A DNA stretch of 64,000 nucleotides from Candidatus Saccharimonadota bacterium (GTDB lineage Bacteria; Patescibacteriota; Saccharimonadia; Saccharimonadales; Saccharimonadaceae), in contig JAFZQB010000013.1 of NCBI GenBank assembly GCA_017552385.1, forward strand, positions 123,779 to 187,778, given 5' to 3'. The position numbers were made by a program, and so were the translations under genes. Positions 18,720 through 27,679 of this stretch are shown one piece after another (within the stretch, counting starts at the first letter, position 1; every line of letters begins with the position of its first letter). The notes beneath the pieces were generated by a model. The model was not told the DNA's origin. It worked only from the letters and a program-made list of their open reading frames with translations, and made no database searches.

Positions 18720-19691
18720 TCAAGAGGTGTATTGGTTGATAGTGTCACGCGCTTCAGATGTAGAGTGACATTCCATTAATCTTTGGCGAAGTTCAGATGC
18801 GCCTGGGAAATCTTTAACGTAAATCTTGAAATAGTGTTTTAATGGTTCAAATGAGTACGTTGCGGTGTTGGAGTGTTTTTCGTTGTTTTTATCGAAGAAA
18901 TCTAGATGTGCGTATAGCAGTTCGGTTAATTCTTCCCTAGTGGGTTGATGATTGGTAAAACAATACGGATTTTGGAAGATACCGCGACCTATCATATAGC
19001 CGTCTAGGCCCGGATTATCGTTAACGAGTTTTTCTCCTTGAATGTGATTTGAAATATCGCCGTTGATGAGTAATTTTGTTTTTGGGCTGATTTCATTTTT
19101 AAGGCGGATGATATCTGGTATTAGCTCATAGTGAGCTGGGACTTTGGACATTTCTTTGCGCGTGCGTAGATGAATAGTGAGGGCGGCTGGGTGTTCCTGG
19201 AGTAGAGTTGGGAGCCATTCTTTATATTCGTCGACATATGTGAAGCCAAGACGAGTTTTGATTGAAACTGGAAGCCCATTGGAATGTTCTACGGCGTTTC
19301 GGAAACAGTTTACTGCTAGTTCTGGTGTTCGGATCATGGCAGCGCCGCCGCCTGCTTTATTTACGTGCCTATCTGGGCAACCGAAATTTAGGTCTACCCC
19401 AGAAAAGCCTAAATCTTTCAACGCAGAGGTTATCTCCGCAAAGTGATCGGGGTTCTTTCCCCAGATTTGTGCAATGATTGGTGCGTCTGTAGGTGCTATT
19501 TCTAGACGTTCCAATGCATTGGCACGTCCTTTTTCTGAGGCGTATGAGGATACGTTGGTAAATTCTGTAAAGAATAGATCTGGTCTACCTGCTTTGGCGA
19601 TTACCTGACGGAAGCATATGTCAGTTACGCCTTCCATAGGCGCTAGGACTGATATAGGACCGGCTTGACTGAGTTTTTCCCAAATATTCAT
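18720..19691 (-). CDS. dus: tRNA-dihydrouridine synthase
   Basis: An FMN-dependent TIM-barrel enzyme reducing uridines in tRNA loops, 323 residues. Motifs: VLAPMEGVTDICFR, FTEF, QIWGKNPDHF, GVDLNFGCPDRHVNKAGGGAAM (including the catalytic Cys), VSIKTRLG, IHLRTRKEMSK, LLINGDI and GYMIGRGIFQNPY. It cannot be assigned to DusA, B or C from motifs alone. Leaderless start: TGGTATAAT ends six bases before the ATG. Confidence 0.93.
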   Translation of the reverse strand: MNIWEKLSQAGPISVLAPMEGVTDICFRQVIAKAGRPDLFFTEFTNVSSYASEKGRANALERLEIAPTDAPIIAQIWGKNPDHFAEITSALKDLGFSGVDLNFGCPDRHVNKAGGGAAMIRTPELAVNCFRNAVEHSNGLPVSIKTRLGFTYVDEYKEWLPTLLQEHPAALTIHLRTRKEMSKVPAHYELIPDIIRLKNEISPKTKLLINGDISNHIQGEKLVNDNPGLDGYMIGRGIFQNPYCFTNHQPTREELTELLYAHLDFFDKNNEKHSNTATYSFEPLKHYFKIYVKDFPGASELRQRLMECHSTSEARDTINQYTS

Positions 19692-19706
19692 TAAAATATT
19701 ATACCA
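19692..19706 (-). promoter_or_regulatory. Extended -10 of dus (leaderless)
   Basis: TG-G-TATAAT (hexamer 19698-19703, minus strand) ends six bases before the ATG at 19691, so the A of the ATG is the expected +1. Confidence 0.72.
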
Positions 19707-19771
19707 TATTTTAGGTTTTATCCTTCTTAAGGCGGTAGTGGTATAATTTATAAGATACGACTAGTTCTAAA

Positions 19772-19796
19772 TTAAAAAAGAGCGCCTTTGGCGCTC
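19772..19796 (-). terminator. Intrinsic terminator of the 19813-19998 gene
   Basis: GAGCGCC and GGCGCTC (19780-19786 / 19790-19796) with a TTT loop, followed on the minus strand by TTTTTTAAT. Confidence 0.85.
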
Positions 19797-19812
19797 AGGG
19801 TAAGGTGCCGGG

Positions 19813-19998
19813 TTATTTGGAAAACAATCTATCGAAAAATGGTTTGGGTTTGTCTGGGTTTCTGTCCTGCTCTTGTGCGGCGTATTTTTCTAACTCTTTC
19901 GGGTTTCGGACTATAATTTTCTCACCGGTTTTATTGTCTATGACGGTATACTGCGGGTTTGTACCGATAATATTTTCCAAAAATCCCACATTTTCCAC
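19813..19998 (-). CDS. Small soluble protein, unknown
   Basis: About 58-61 residues, hydrophilic, with YTVIDNKTGEKIIVRNP (a possible beta hairpin), a charged helix and a final PFFDRLFSK. Starts with GTG at 19998 or, with better SD spacing (AAAGGGGG then eight bases), with the in-frame GTG at 19989. It has its own TGTTACAAT-type promoter and a strong terminator, which is the best evidence that it is real. No family recognised. Confidence 0.55.
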   Translation of the reverse strand: MENVGFLENIIGTNPQYTVIDNKTGEKIIVRNPKELEKYAAQEQDRNPDKPKPFFDRLFSK

Positions 19999-20031
19999 CC
20001 CCTTTCTGAAAATGTCTTGCGAATTGTAACA

Positions 20032-23000
20032 CTAACTGATGGTTTTATCAAGCAAAAGCTGGATGAACGCGCGTATTTCTTTCATGCCATTTTCTTTGTC
20101 TGACTCGACTTTGAGCTCTTCGTCATCGAGGAACGCGAGTGTCGTGGCCTGTTTATATACGGCTTTTATAAGCTTACGTAGTTCTGCTTCATCTACGTCT
20201 TTTTCAAAGTCTAGCTCCTTGTCGTAGACTTTGCCTTCTTCATCTGGTGCAACGAAAAGAATATGGCCTTTTGTGACTTTATATTTGCGAAAGGAAGGGC
20301 TGTTTTCGAGCATCAATTTATACATTCCGAGTTGCAGGGAGTATTTATATAGGGTATTGACTGAGCCCCATCGCTCTTTATGGTATTTGCCGGTTTTGAA
20401 ATCGTAGAGTTCGATTTGTTTTCTCTCTTCGTCGATACGCATATGATCTATGACGCCAATAACCGGTACTCCGTCGATTGTAGGATGTTCGCTATAAAGG
20501 TTGATCTCAGCACGCGCTTTGGGGTCGCGAATAATGTGTTTGAAGGTTTCGAGCGAGATTTTTAGGCTGACTTCGCCACGTTCTAGCATGTATTTGACGT
20601 CGGTATCAGGCAAATCAGACTCTTCAACTTGTTGGCGGTACATTTTGATTGCATCTTCATCTGTAAATTGTTCATTTGTGGCTGCGGCAACGGTGGCTCG
20701 TTCGAATACTTTGTGAATTAGGGTACCGAATATCATACTGCCAGTAGCTGGTTCACTCGGAGATTTAAGAACCCGATTCTTGTAGAACTCCATCGGCCCG
20801 CCATAACTTATGTCGATGAATGAGGTTAGATCTGACGGTGTAAGGAGGTACGTTTCCATTTGAGCAAGCAAAATAGGCTTGAGCTCTGGAGTCAGCTTTG
20901 TGTAGGCTGCTCGCCAGCTTTTCCTGAGATCTATTTTTTTACGGAGATCCGTTAAATTTTCGTAGTGTAATGTGACCTTGCCGATAAAAGGTGAAATAAC
21001 GTCGCCTGTTTCTTTATCGACGTATTCTTCGAGATAGTCCAAGCGTGCTGGGCTTTTGCCCGAGAAGTCTTTTAGGCTGTTTGTCATGACAAGATGGCTT
21101 TTAGCGCGTGTCATGGCGACGAATAGTAGCCTTAATCTTTCATCATCCGTGATACCAGTATGGCGAATCTGGATCATGTTTTTAGGCAGCGTTAACATAT
21201 TATTATTACCTTTCGCGCGACCCCAACTCATATTGTCAGTGGCGATAAGAAAGACATGTTCATACTCCAAGCCTTTGGCTTTATGCGCTGTTAGGATTTG
21301 TACGGCGTCTTCGCTGTCTCGATATGGCGAAGTGTTGGTCAGGGTGGCGTTGGCAGATTCGTAATCGTCAAGAAGCATAATCAAGTCTTTGAGACGAGGT
21401 GTTTTGGTTTTAGTGTGTGACAATATTGCTTCTTTAAGTACAGCTAGGTTTTCGTACAGTTCAAAGGTTTCATATTCGCCTTGTTCGTGGTCGTAGAACT
21501 CGATAAATGGGCAGCGGAATTCCCGCGATTCTCTACGTAACTTACCTTCTTTAGATATATATTCTTCTTCCGAGTCTTTGGATATCATGGCCGTTTCAAG
21601 ATCTTTGTCCGAAGTGAATTCACTCGGTAAGTTAATCGCTACTGTACCGACAAGGTAATCGAGCATTAGTTCCAAGTTAGTGTCGAAACTTAACATAGCG
21701 CATTTGGCTAGATATTCGCCAATATCTCGAAGGCGTGGTGAGTCGGCTTTGACTAAATAATCTATCGGTGGCTTTTTCTGCTGCTTGGCTGTCCAGATGC
21801 AACGAATTGCTTCGGACGGATCAACTTTCCAAAAGCTGAAGCTAAGTATTTCTAATAGTTGAGAGGCGACATTGCGGCCTTGGCTGAGATTGTAGATGAA
21901 TCTTGCGAGTGTGAGTATTTCTGATAGCCTGGGGTCTTCAAATATATTATCGCGTTTTTCGTAGGCGATTTTAATTTTGCCGGATTCTTTGAGAAATGGG
22001 AGCATTGGCGCAATATATTTGTGTTTCGGCGTAATAATCGCTATTTCTTTTTGTGGCACGCCTTTATCGATAAGCTTTTCGATTTCTGAAGTGACGAATG
22101 CATGTTCTCCGTCGCTAGTTAGAAACTCGTGTCTGGAAATGGTTGCGCCCTCGCCTTTTGCAGCTATAAGATTTTTTGAAATTTTAGCCTGATTTTCAAT
22201 TGCTGGGTTTTTGACGAAACTGCCATCGATTTGGTCTGCAATCTTGCGAGATAAGTCTAGTATTTCTTGATTACTGCGGTAGTTTTCTTCTAGGTTGATA
22301 ACTTTTGCATGATAGTGTTGCTGAAAGTTGAGTAGGTTTGATGCTTCTGCTCCTTGAAATTCAAAAATGGCTTGATCGTCGTCGCCTACGGCCATAATAT
22401 TTGGTTGTTCATAGTCCGTGAGCAACTTTACGATTTCGAATTGTGATGGATTGGTATCTTGGAATTCGTCCAAGAGAATATACTGGAATCTCTCACTCAT
22501 AGTGAGGCGGAAACTTTTATCTTTTTTCAAGACTTCAATAGCCTGTTCGATCATGTCGGCGTAGTCGTATAAGCCCTCACTAGTTAACTTTTCGTCGTAT
22601 TGTTCCATAATGTTGCCAAGTGATTTTAGTTTCAGATTCGCAACGTGTGATTTGAGCTGATAATTACCGTCGTCGTCCAATATGAAGTTGGCTGTTTTCC
22701 ATTTAGAAAGTGGCGAAATGCTTGGCTTTTCGCGTTCAGATTCGTTCAGAATGGTCTTTTTTAGATCTAGATAGAGGACGTTTGCGAGTGGCTCAATATC
22801 TTTGACGATATTATGATCTGTTGTATGTTCGGCTAATTTTGCTAAAAGTGGTTTGTAAACTTTATCCAGTGCATCGAAGAATTTCATTCGTGGCGCTAAT
22901 TCTGCGAATATACCTTGGATTTCTTTTGAAAAATTACTTGCGAATTTTATGTTTTCTTCGGCGATAGTTTCCAGGTCTTCGCCGGTTAGTCTGGCTGACT

Positions 23001-23439
23001 TCGCGCTTTGAATTGTTTCTACGATATCCTTTGTGCTGTTTGCGCGCAAGACGTCGTTTGCATTTAAATTTTCTTGGATTTCTTTGACTAGTTTGAATTG
23101 TGTTACTTCATCGATTGATGAGTCTAGGTTACGTTCAAATGAAGCTGCAAAGTTACGATATTGAGAAAGAAGGTCTGCTCCAAAGGCATGGTATGTATGT
23201 ATTTCTAGATTTCGCGCTGCCTTACCCACCGTAGAGAGCAGGCGTGTCCGCATATTGCTGGCGCCATTATCAGTGAATGTGAGACAAAGAATGTTCTCCG
23301 GATTCGTGTCTGTATTCTTTAGAATGTATTCTACGCGGTTGCTTAGTAAATGGGTTTTGCCGGTTCCTGGCCCTGCTAATACTAGAAGTGGTCCTTCTAT
23401 ATATTCTACGGCTTCTTTTTGTTTAGCGTTTAATGACAT
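20032..23439 (-). CDS. UvrD/PcrA-type helicase fused to a RecB-like nuclease domain
   Basis: A 1135-residue fusion. The SF1A helicase part shows Walker A LAGPGTGKTHLL (21-32), LCLTFTDNGASNM, motif II YILLDEFQDTNPSQ, motif III GDDDQAIFEFQGA, motif IV LEENYRSNQEIL, motif V ILTAHKAKGLEYEHV and motif VI LLFVAMTRAK. The C-terminal 230 residues carry a PD-(D/E)XK RecB-family signature: GVIDHMRI and then LYDFKTGK near residue 1015, with a Gln/Tyr-containing helix (YKYSLQLGMY) after it. The layout resembles AddA or a Cas4-like fusion; no AddB is seen nearby. It starts 17 bases inside gpsA. Probable role: double-strand break end processing. Confidence 0.92.
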   Translation of the reverse strand: MSLNAKQKEAVEYIEGPLLVLAGPGTGKTHLLSNRVEYILKNTDTNPENILCLTFTDNGASNMRTRLLSTVGKAARNLEIHTYHAFGADLLSQYRNFAASFERNLDSSIDEVTQFKLVKEIQENLNANDVLRANSTKDIVETIQSAKSARLTGEDLETIAEENIKFASNFSKEIQGIFAELAPRMKFFDALDKVYKPLLAKLAEHTTDHNIVKDIEPLANVLYLDLKKTILNESEREKPSISPLSKWKTANFILDDDGNYQLKSHVANLKLKSLGNIMEQYDEKLTSEGLYDYADMIEQAIEVLKKDKSFRLTMSERFQYILLDEFQDTNPSQFEIVKLLTDYEQPNIMAVGDDDQAIFEFQGAEASNLLNFQQHYHAKVINLEENYRSNQEILDLSRKIADQIDGSFVKNPAIENQAKISKNLIAAKGEGATISRHEFLTSDGEHAFVTSEIEKLIDKGVPQKEIAIITPKHKYIAPMLPFLKESGKIKIAYEKRDNIFEDPRLSEILTLARFIYNLSQGRNVASQLLEILSFSFWKVDPSEAIRCIWTAKQQKKPPIDYLVKADSPRLRDIGEYLAKCAMLSFDTNLELMLDYLVGTVAINLPSEFTSDKDLETAMISKDSEEEYISKEGKLRRESREFRCPFIEFYDHEQGEYETFELYENLAVLKEAILSHTKTKTPRLKDLIMLLDDYESANATLTNTSPYRDSEDAVQILTAHKAKGLEYEHVFLIATDNMSWGRAKGNNNMLTLPKNMIQIRHTGITDDERLRLLFVAMTRAKSHLVMTNSLKDFSGKSPARLDYLEEYVDKETGDVISPFIGKVTLHYENLTDLRKKIDLRKSWRAAYTKLTPELKPILLAQMETYLLTPSDLTSFIDISYGGPMEFYKNRVLKSPSEPATGSMIFGTLIHKVFERATVAAATNEQFTDEDAIKMYRQQVEESDLPDTDVKYMLERGEVSLKISLETFKHIIRDPKARAEINLYSEHPTIDGVPVIGVIDHMRIDEERKQIELYDFKTGKYHKERWGSVNTLYKYSLQLGMYKLMLENSPSFRKYKVTKGHILFVAPDEEGKVYDKELDFEKDVDEAELRKLIKAVYKQATTLAFLDDEELKVESDKENGMKEIRAFIQLLLDKTIS

Positions 23440-24274
23440 TCTTTATTCTTCTTATCGCGTCCGTCAGAATTTCGTTTTCTTTTGGCGTGCCTAGGCCTTG
23501 TTTTTCAATGTCTTTCGTGGCAAAAACGCCCTCGACGGTGTTATCTCTTAGGAATTTCTTTGCTAGATGTTTACGCTCTGCTATTCGGCGTCGTCCACCT
23601 AAAAGTGTGCCGAATTGATAATTGCGCGACATTTCGCTTCCGCAGGTAAGAACTAGATCTCCTAGACCAGCAGACAAGCGAACTGTTTCTACGAAACCAC
23701 CGTTATAGAGTAGAAATCTTTCACATTCACGTGCTGCATCGGCGGCGTATTCTTTAAAATCGGCGGATGGTGAAGCTAGGCCCCTGCGCCCAGATTCGAT
23801 GGCATAGATATTCTTCAGCCCTGATAGTAGCGCTACGCCTATGCGGTCCTCAGTCTTGTCGAACTTGATGTACTTATTAGCGAATAAGTCTTCTGAGAGA
23901 GTTTTCCCTTCTAGCGCCCCTTTCGCTGCCACAGTTAGTTTTGTGCGTTTCTTCTTTGCGATCTCGTCGGCAAAACCTGGACCTGATATGATTTCATAGT
24001 AGTCGAACTTGTCCCAATATTCGAGAGTCATAATGCCTTTTGTCAGGATAATTGTCGGCTTATGGAATGCTTCTCCCGGGAGTTGTTTTATAAGTACCGA
24101 TATGACTTCCGCAGGCGTAGCTATCACCAGTACTTGTGCGAATGTGAGCACGTCTTCAATACTAACATCTGGGAAACGATACGGATCAAAGTATTTTACG
24201 CGATGCCTATTATCACGCAGAACCCCTGCCATTGCTGTACCGTACGCTCCTGCCCCAAGAATTCCGACTCTCAT
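23423..24274 (-). CDS. gpsA: Glycerol-3-phosphate dehydrogenase [NAD(P)+], short form
   Basis: GpsA makes sn-glycerol 3-phosphate from dihydroxyacetone phosphate. Rossmann start VGILGAGAYGTAMAGVL, then VIATPAE, IILTKGI, SGPGFADEIAKK, the catalytic Lys in GLKNIYAIESG, and the C-terminal SAGLGDLVLTCGSEMSRNYQFG. At 283 residues it is about 50 shorter than typical, mostly between the Rossmann core and the C-terminal domain. SD AAGGAGAG and a TGATATAAT promoter that overlaps the stop of the preceding iscU-like gene. Why it is paired with a nuclease-helicase is unclear. Confidence 0.9.
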   Translation of the reverse strand: MRVGILGAGAYGTAMAGVLRDNRHRVKYFDPYRFPDVSIEDVLTFAQVLVIATPAEVISVLIKQLPGEAFHKPTIILTKGIMTLEYWDKFDYYEIISGPGFADEIAKKKRTKLTVAAKGALEGKTLSEDLFANKYIKFDKTEDRIGVALLSGLKNIYAIESGRRGLASPSADFKEYAADAARECERFLLYNGGFVETVRLSAGLGDLVLTCGSEMSRNYQFGTLLGGRRRIAERKHLAKKFLRDNTVEGVFATKDIEKQGLGTPKENEILTDAIRRIKNVIKR

Positions 24275-24303
24275 TTCAAAAAATCTCTCCTTTTTCTGAG
24301 CTT

Positions 24304-24312
24304 ATTATATCA
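24304..24312 (-). promoter_or_regulatory. Extended -10 for gpsA fused to the iscU-like stop codon
   Basis: TGATATAAT on the minus strand, where TGA (24310-24312) is the stop of the upstream gene. Expected start about 24297, giving a short leader with an SD. Confidence 0.62.
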
Positions 24313-24744
24313 TGAATTATATTTCGAAATGTAGTTTTGAATTGCTTTGTGAAGCGCCTGATGGCCCAGTACGCTACAGTGAAATTTATGTTCCGGAAGT
24401 CCGCCGAGGTAGTCACAGATTTCTTTGGCCGTAATACTATCTGCTTCTTCTAATGTCCTACCTTTTGCTAATTCAGATAGAGCAGATGTTGAAGCAATTG
24501 CCGAGGCGCACCCATATGTTTTCCAACCGATATCCTCAATTTTTCCGTCTTTTACCCTGATTTTGACGAGCATTTGGTCACCACATATTGGGTTACCAAC
24601 TATGCCTTCGCCATCCGAACTCCATTTGGTCTCATCGCCCATAATAAAGTTACGTGGGTTAAGAAAATGGTCTTTGACAGTTTCGGTGTAAGCCCATGGG
24701 TCTGGTTTAGTGTTTTTTACGGTTTTCGATGCGTTTTCGGACAT
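24310..24744 (-). CDS. IscU/NifU-like Fe-S scaffold protein
   Basis: A scaffold for iron-sulfur cluster assembly, 144 residues. The three conserved cysteines are Cys54 (NPICGD, with Asp56), Cys79 (YGCASA) and Cys123 (FHCSVLG). The last motif HCSVLG and length are nearer the IscU/SufU group than full NifU. It follows iscS with a one-base overlap (TAATG), a minimal two-gene assembly unit that lacks HscA, HscB, ferredoxin and SufBCD here. Likely clients in this window include QueH. Confidence 0.93.
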   Translation of the reverse strand: MSENASKTVKNTKPDPWAYTETVKDHFLNPRNFIMGDETKWSSDGEGIVGNPICGDQMLVKIRVKDGKIEDIGWKTYGCASAIASTSALSELAKGRTLEEADSITAKEICDYLGGLPEHKFHCSVLGHQALHKAIQNYISKYNS

Positions 24745-25937
24745 TAGATTTTTTCCTTTTTTAGTGTTGATATATCCTGTATTTTCGATACGATTCCGGG
24801 TAGCTTATCTATAAGTGCATCAACTTGCTTTTTTGTGGCTCCGAGCGGTAAGGAAAAGCGTATTGAGCCGTGTGCGACTTCCGCATCGTGGTACATTGCC
24901 ATTAGTACGTGGCTTGGTTCCAAATCGCCAGATGCGCAGGCTGAGCCGGTCGATACTTCGATTTTATCTAAATCTAGGTATAGTTGTGTAGATTCGCCTT
25001 CCGCAGCTGGGAATGCCACGTTTAGAATATGCGGTAGTGCCTGTCCTGGCCCTAATGGTGTGATTATTTTTGCGGTCGGTATTTTCTTGGTTAATTCCTT
25101 TACTAGATAATTTCGCAATTTGCCAATGTTTTGATATTTCTTACTTGTTTGATTCTGCGCGCAATATCTGGCAGCTACCGCAAAACCGGCTGCAAGTATT
25201 ACATTGCTTGTTCCAGCTCGGCGTTTGTCCTCTTGAGCTCCACCTAGAATTAAGGGTTTATACGGAGCTCCTGATCTAGAGTAAAGGGCTGCTATTCCGA
25301 TTGGCCCACCTATTTTATGCGCTGTGAACGTCATATAATCCACTTTGAGTTTCTTTGCATTGACTGGAATTTTCCCGATTGCTTGTGTTGCATCTGTGTG
25401 CAAGTAAATATTGTGATAGCCTTGATCTTTGAATTCTTCTATGACAGATGCAATTTCATGGATTGGTTCGATTGTGCCTGTCTCATTGTTCGCTAGCATC
25501 ACTGATACTAGGATCTTTTGTTTTGAGTTATTTGATGTTAGTCTTTTTATTTCTGAGCGTAGAATCGTTAAGTCTATAATACCTGATTTATTGACTGGAA
25601 TCTTTATACAGGGGTTGCCATATTCCTCTGCCGGTTTAAGAACTGATGGATGCTCTATGGAGCTGATGATAATTGGGCAGTCTTTGAAGGTTTGGATGAT
25701 CGTGTTATTTGATTCTGAGCCTGAGGAGGTGAAAATGAGTTCCAGGGGCGACACCCCAACAAGCATCGCAATTTCTACACGCGCTTTAATAAGCTCTTCT
25801 TTGGCGTATATTCCTGCTGAGTGTAGACTAGAAGCGTTACCGAGCTCACCTTTTACTGAAAGATTCATTAGATCCAGCATCGCATCGCGTGCTTCTGGCA
25901 GGAGCGGTGATGTTGCAGATGTATCAAAATAAATCAT
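24744..25937 (-). CDS. Cysteine desulfurase (IscS/NifS)
   Basis: A class V PLP-dependent aminotransferase-fold enzyme taking sulfur from cysteine, 397 residues. PLP Lys208 in MTFTAHKIGGPIG, His96 in SSIEHPSVL, Asp182 in LHTDATQAIGK, and the persulfide-bearing Cys334 in VSTGSACASG. It appears leaderless: TGATATAAT ends six bases before the ATG; the six bases are G/C-rich but do not form a proper SD. It heads iscS-iscU. Confidence 0.95.
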   Translation of the reverse strand: MIYFDTSATSPLLPEARDAMLDLMNLSVKGELGNASSLHSAGIYAKEELIKARVEIAMLVGVSPLELIFTSSGSESNNTIIQTFKDCPIIISSIEHPSVLKPAEEYGNPCIKIPVNKSGIIDLTILRSEIKRLTSNNSKQKILVSVMLANNETGTIEPIHEIASVIEEFKDQGYHNIYLHTDATQAIGKIPVNAKKLKVDYMTFTAHKIGGPIGIAALYSRSGAPYKPLILGGAQEDKRRAGTSNVILAAGFAVAARYCAQNQTSKKYQNIGKLRNYLVKELTKKIPTAKIITPLGPGQALPHILNVAFPAAEGESTQLYLDLDKIEVSTGSACASGDLEPSHVLMAMYHDAEVAHGSIRFSLPLGATKKQVDALIDKLPGIVSKIQDISTLKKEKI

Positions 25938-25952
25938 GCCCCCATTATATCA
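25938..25952 (-). promoter_or_regulatory. Extended -10 of iscS (leaderless)
   Basis: TG-A-TATAAT (hexamer 25944-25949, minus strand) ends six bases before the ATG at 25937. Confidence 0.7.
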
Positions 25953-25961
25953 CCGTAGATA

Positions 25962-26705
25962 TTAGATGGTCGAGGTTTTATGTTGGGCGGCCGCAAAGCC
26001 ATCGTAGTAGTTCGTTTTGACTTTCGGATGGCCAATTTTATTTGCTGCTGCTACTATTTCTTCGACATTATCGGTTAGCTTGTAAATTTTGCGGTCTTCA
26101 CTGCGGATAGTCTTTAGAGGCGCCATTTTCGTTGCGTAGAATTTGTCCAATGGGCGCCAAAAGCTTTTACCGACGAGGAACATTGGCATGATTGGCATCT
26201 TGCCCTCTTGCATCAAGATGAGGAGCTCGCTGAATTCGTCCATTGTGCCGAAACCTCCTGGGAAAAATACGTAGACCTTGGCGCTCATCGCGAGCATTAC
26301 CTTACGAGCAAAGAAGTACTCGAACTTGAGCATATCTGTCAGGTATGGATTGGGGTGTTGTTCGTCGGATAGTGTGATATTTAGTCCAATAGAGCGTCCG
26401 CCGTACTCATAGGCGCCGCGGTTGGCGGCTTCCATGATGCCAGGGCCACCGCCAGTTATTACCGTGTGGCCGTTTTCGGCGAGTAGTTCACCTAGTTTAC
26501 GTGCCATTTTATAGTATTTGTTGGTTTCCTTGAAGCGTGCAGAACCAAAAACAGTTACGCCTTGCGGGAAGGTCCTGACTATTTTTAGGCCCGCGAGGAG
26601 ATCTTTAGCATATGCCTGAGCGCGGTCATAATCCGCAGATTCAAGCTCGGCGAGGAGCTTTTCTTGGATGATTGGATTTTCTTTGAGAATTTTGTCTTGT
26701 TGCAT
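25962..26705 (-). CDS. LOG-family nucleotide phosphoribohydrolase
   Basis: A 247-residue Rossmann-type protein of the TIGR00730/LOG family, with the diagnostic GGGPGIMEAANRGA and PGGFGTMDEFSELL motifs. Characterised members hydrolyse nucleoside monophosphates to a free base and ribose 5-phosphate. It is the last gene of the gap-rpiB-rpe-pfkB-LOG operon, eight bases after pfkB, with SD AAGGAA. Context makes it a candidate source of ribose 5-phosphate for RpiB and Rpe. Older databases label this family lysine decarboxylase, which is wrong for these motifs. Confidence 0.9.
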   Translation of the reverse strand: MQQDKILKENPIIQEKLLAELESADYDRAQAYAKDLLAGLKIVRTFPQGVTVFGSARFKETNKYYKMARKLGELLAENGHTVITGGGPGIMEAANRGAYEYGGRSIGLNITLSDEQHPNPYLTDMLKFEYFFARKVMLAMSAKVYVFFPGGFGTMDEFSELLILMQEGKMPIMPMFLVGKSFWRPLDKFYATKMAPLKTIRSEDRKIYKLTDNVEEIVAAANKIGHPKVKTNYYDGFAAAQHKTSTI

Positions 26706-26713
26706 TTTTTTCC

Positions 26714-27679
26714 TTATTTTATGAGTTGAATTGGCATTGGATGTAGCGTAATATCTCTTGTGATAATACCGTTTTTTGCCCCCAAATTTTGTACGACAGC
26801 GGTGGAATTAGCGCTGCCAAAGATTAGTGCAGTACGGAAGCTATCTCCTGAGGCGAGTGATGCTAGAAAGCCTGAGCCGAATGCATCCCCCGCGCCTGTA
26901 GTATCTTTAATTCTAACTTCTTCGTATATACCGAACCGATAAGTCTTTTCGCCGTTCGTTGCAATACCGCCCATAGCCCCATCAGTGATGATTACGGTTT
27001 GACAATAATTTTTTAGTTTATTTAGCAATTCATCGAGGAGAGATCCACCTATGAGCTCGCTTGCCTCGCGTTTATTCAATAGTAATACATCGACATCGTT
27101 CAAAAGACCTAACACCTGCTTCGGATTAGCTAGTTCGAGTACGCCGGGGTTGAACATGATCTTTGTTCCGATTGAATGCGCTTTTTCGAAGAAATCTAGT
27201 AAGGTGCCCATGTCGCCTCGCAATGTAGTAACGTATAGCCAATCAGGTTGAATATAGTCAAGACAAGAAGGAGATAGATTATCGAAGCGTGCAGAAGCGC
27301 CTCTGAAAGTTAGAACTGTTCTCTCACCGGTTTTACTGTCTAGCAGAATGATTGAGCAACCAGTCTTTGCGCGTGATGGGAATGAAATATAGCTTGTATC
27401 TATGCCTTCTTCATCGAGTTTCTTCAGTACTGCTTCGCCAGCCGGGTCATGACCAAGGTTACCTAGATAGATTACTTCGTGCCCGGATTTTGCAAATGTA
27501 ACAGCTGAATTCGTCCCGCCACCGCCAATGAAGAAATTTAATTTCTCTATGTCGTATTTGCTGCCAATTTCAAGATTCTTGAACATCGAGACGTTGCCAA
27601 ATTCAACTGAGCCAAAATCATCTCGGTCGATGAGGTAAATATCTTGTAGCGCTGAGCCAAGAGAGACTATACGGGCCAT
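26714..27679 (-). CDS. PfkB-family sugar or nucleoside kinase
   Basis: A 321-residue ribokinase-fold kinase: N-terminal LGSALQDIYLI, the GGGGTNSAVTFAKSG substrate loop, LLLNKREASELIGG, and the C-terminal DTTGAGDAFGSGFLAS with the catalytic Asp and anion hole. PfkB motifs alone do not separate ribokinase, adenosine kinase and others; the operon with RpiB, Rpe and a LOG protein favours ribose or a nucleoside. The ATG directly abuts the rpe stop (TAA then ATG). Confidence 0.88.
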   Translation of the reverse strand: MARIVSLGSALQDIYLIDRDDFGSVEFGNVSMFKNLEIGSKYDIEKLNFFIGGGGTNSAVTFAKSGHEVIYLGNLGHDPAGEAVLKKLDEEGIDTSYISFPSRAKTGCSIILLDSKTGERTVLTFRGASARFDNLSPSCLDYIQPDWLYVTTLRGDMGTLLDFFEKAHSIGTKIMFNPGVLELANPKQVLGLLNDVDVLLLNKREASELIGGSLLDELLNKLKNYCQTVIITDGAMGGIATNGEKTYRFGIYEEVRIKDTTGAGDAFGSGFLASLASGDSFRTALIFGSANSTAVVQNLGAKNGIITRDITLHPMPIQLIK

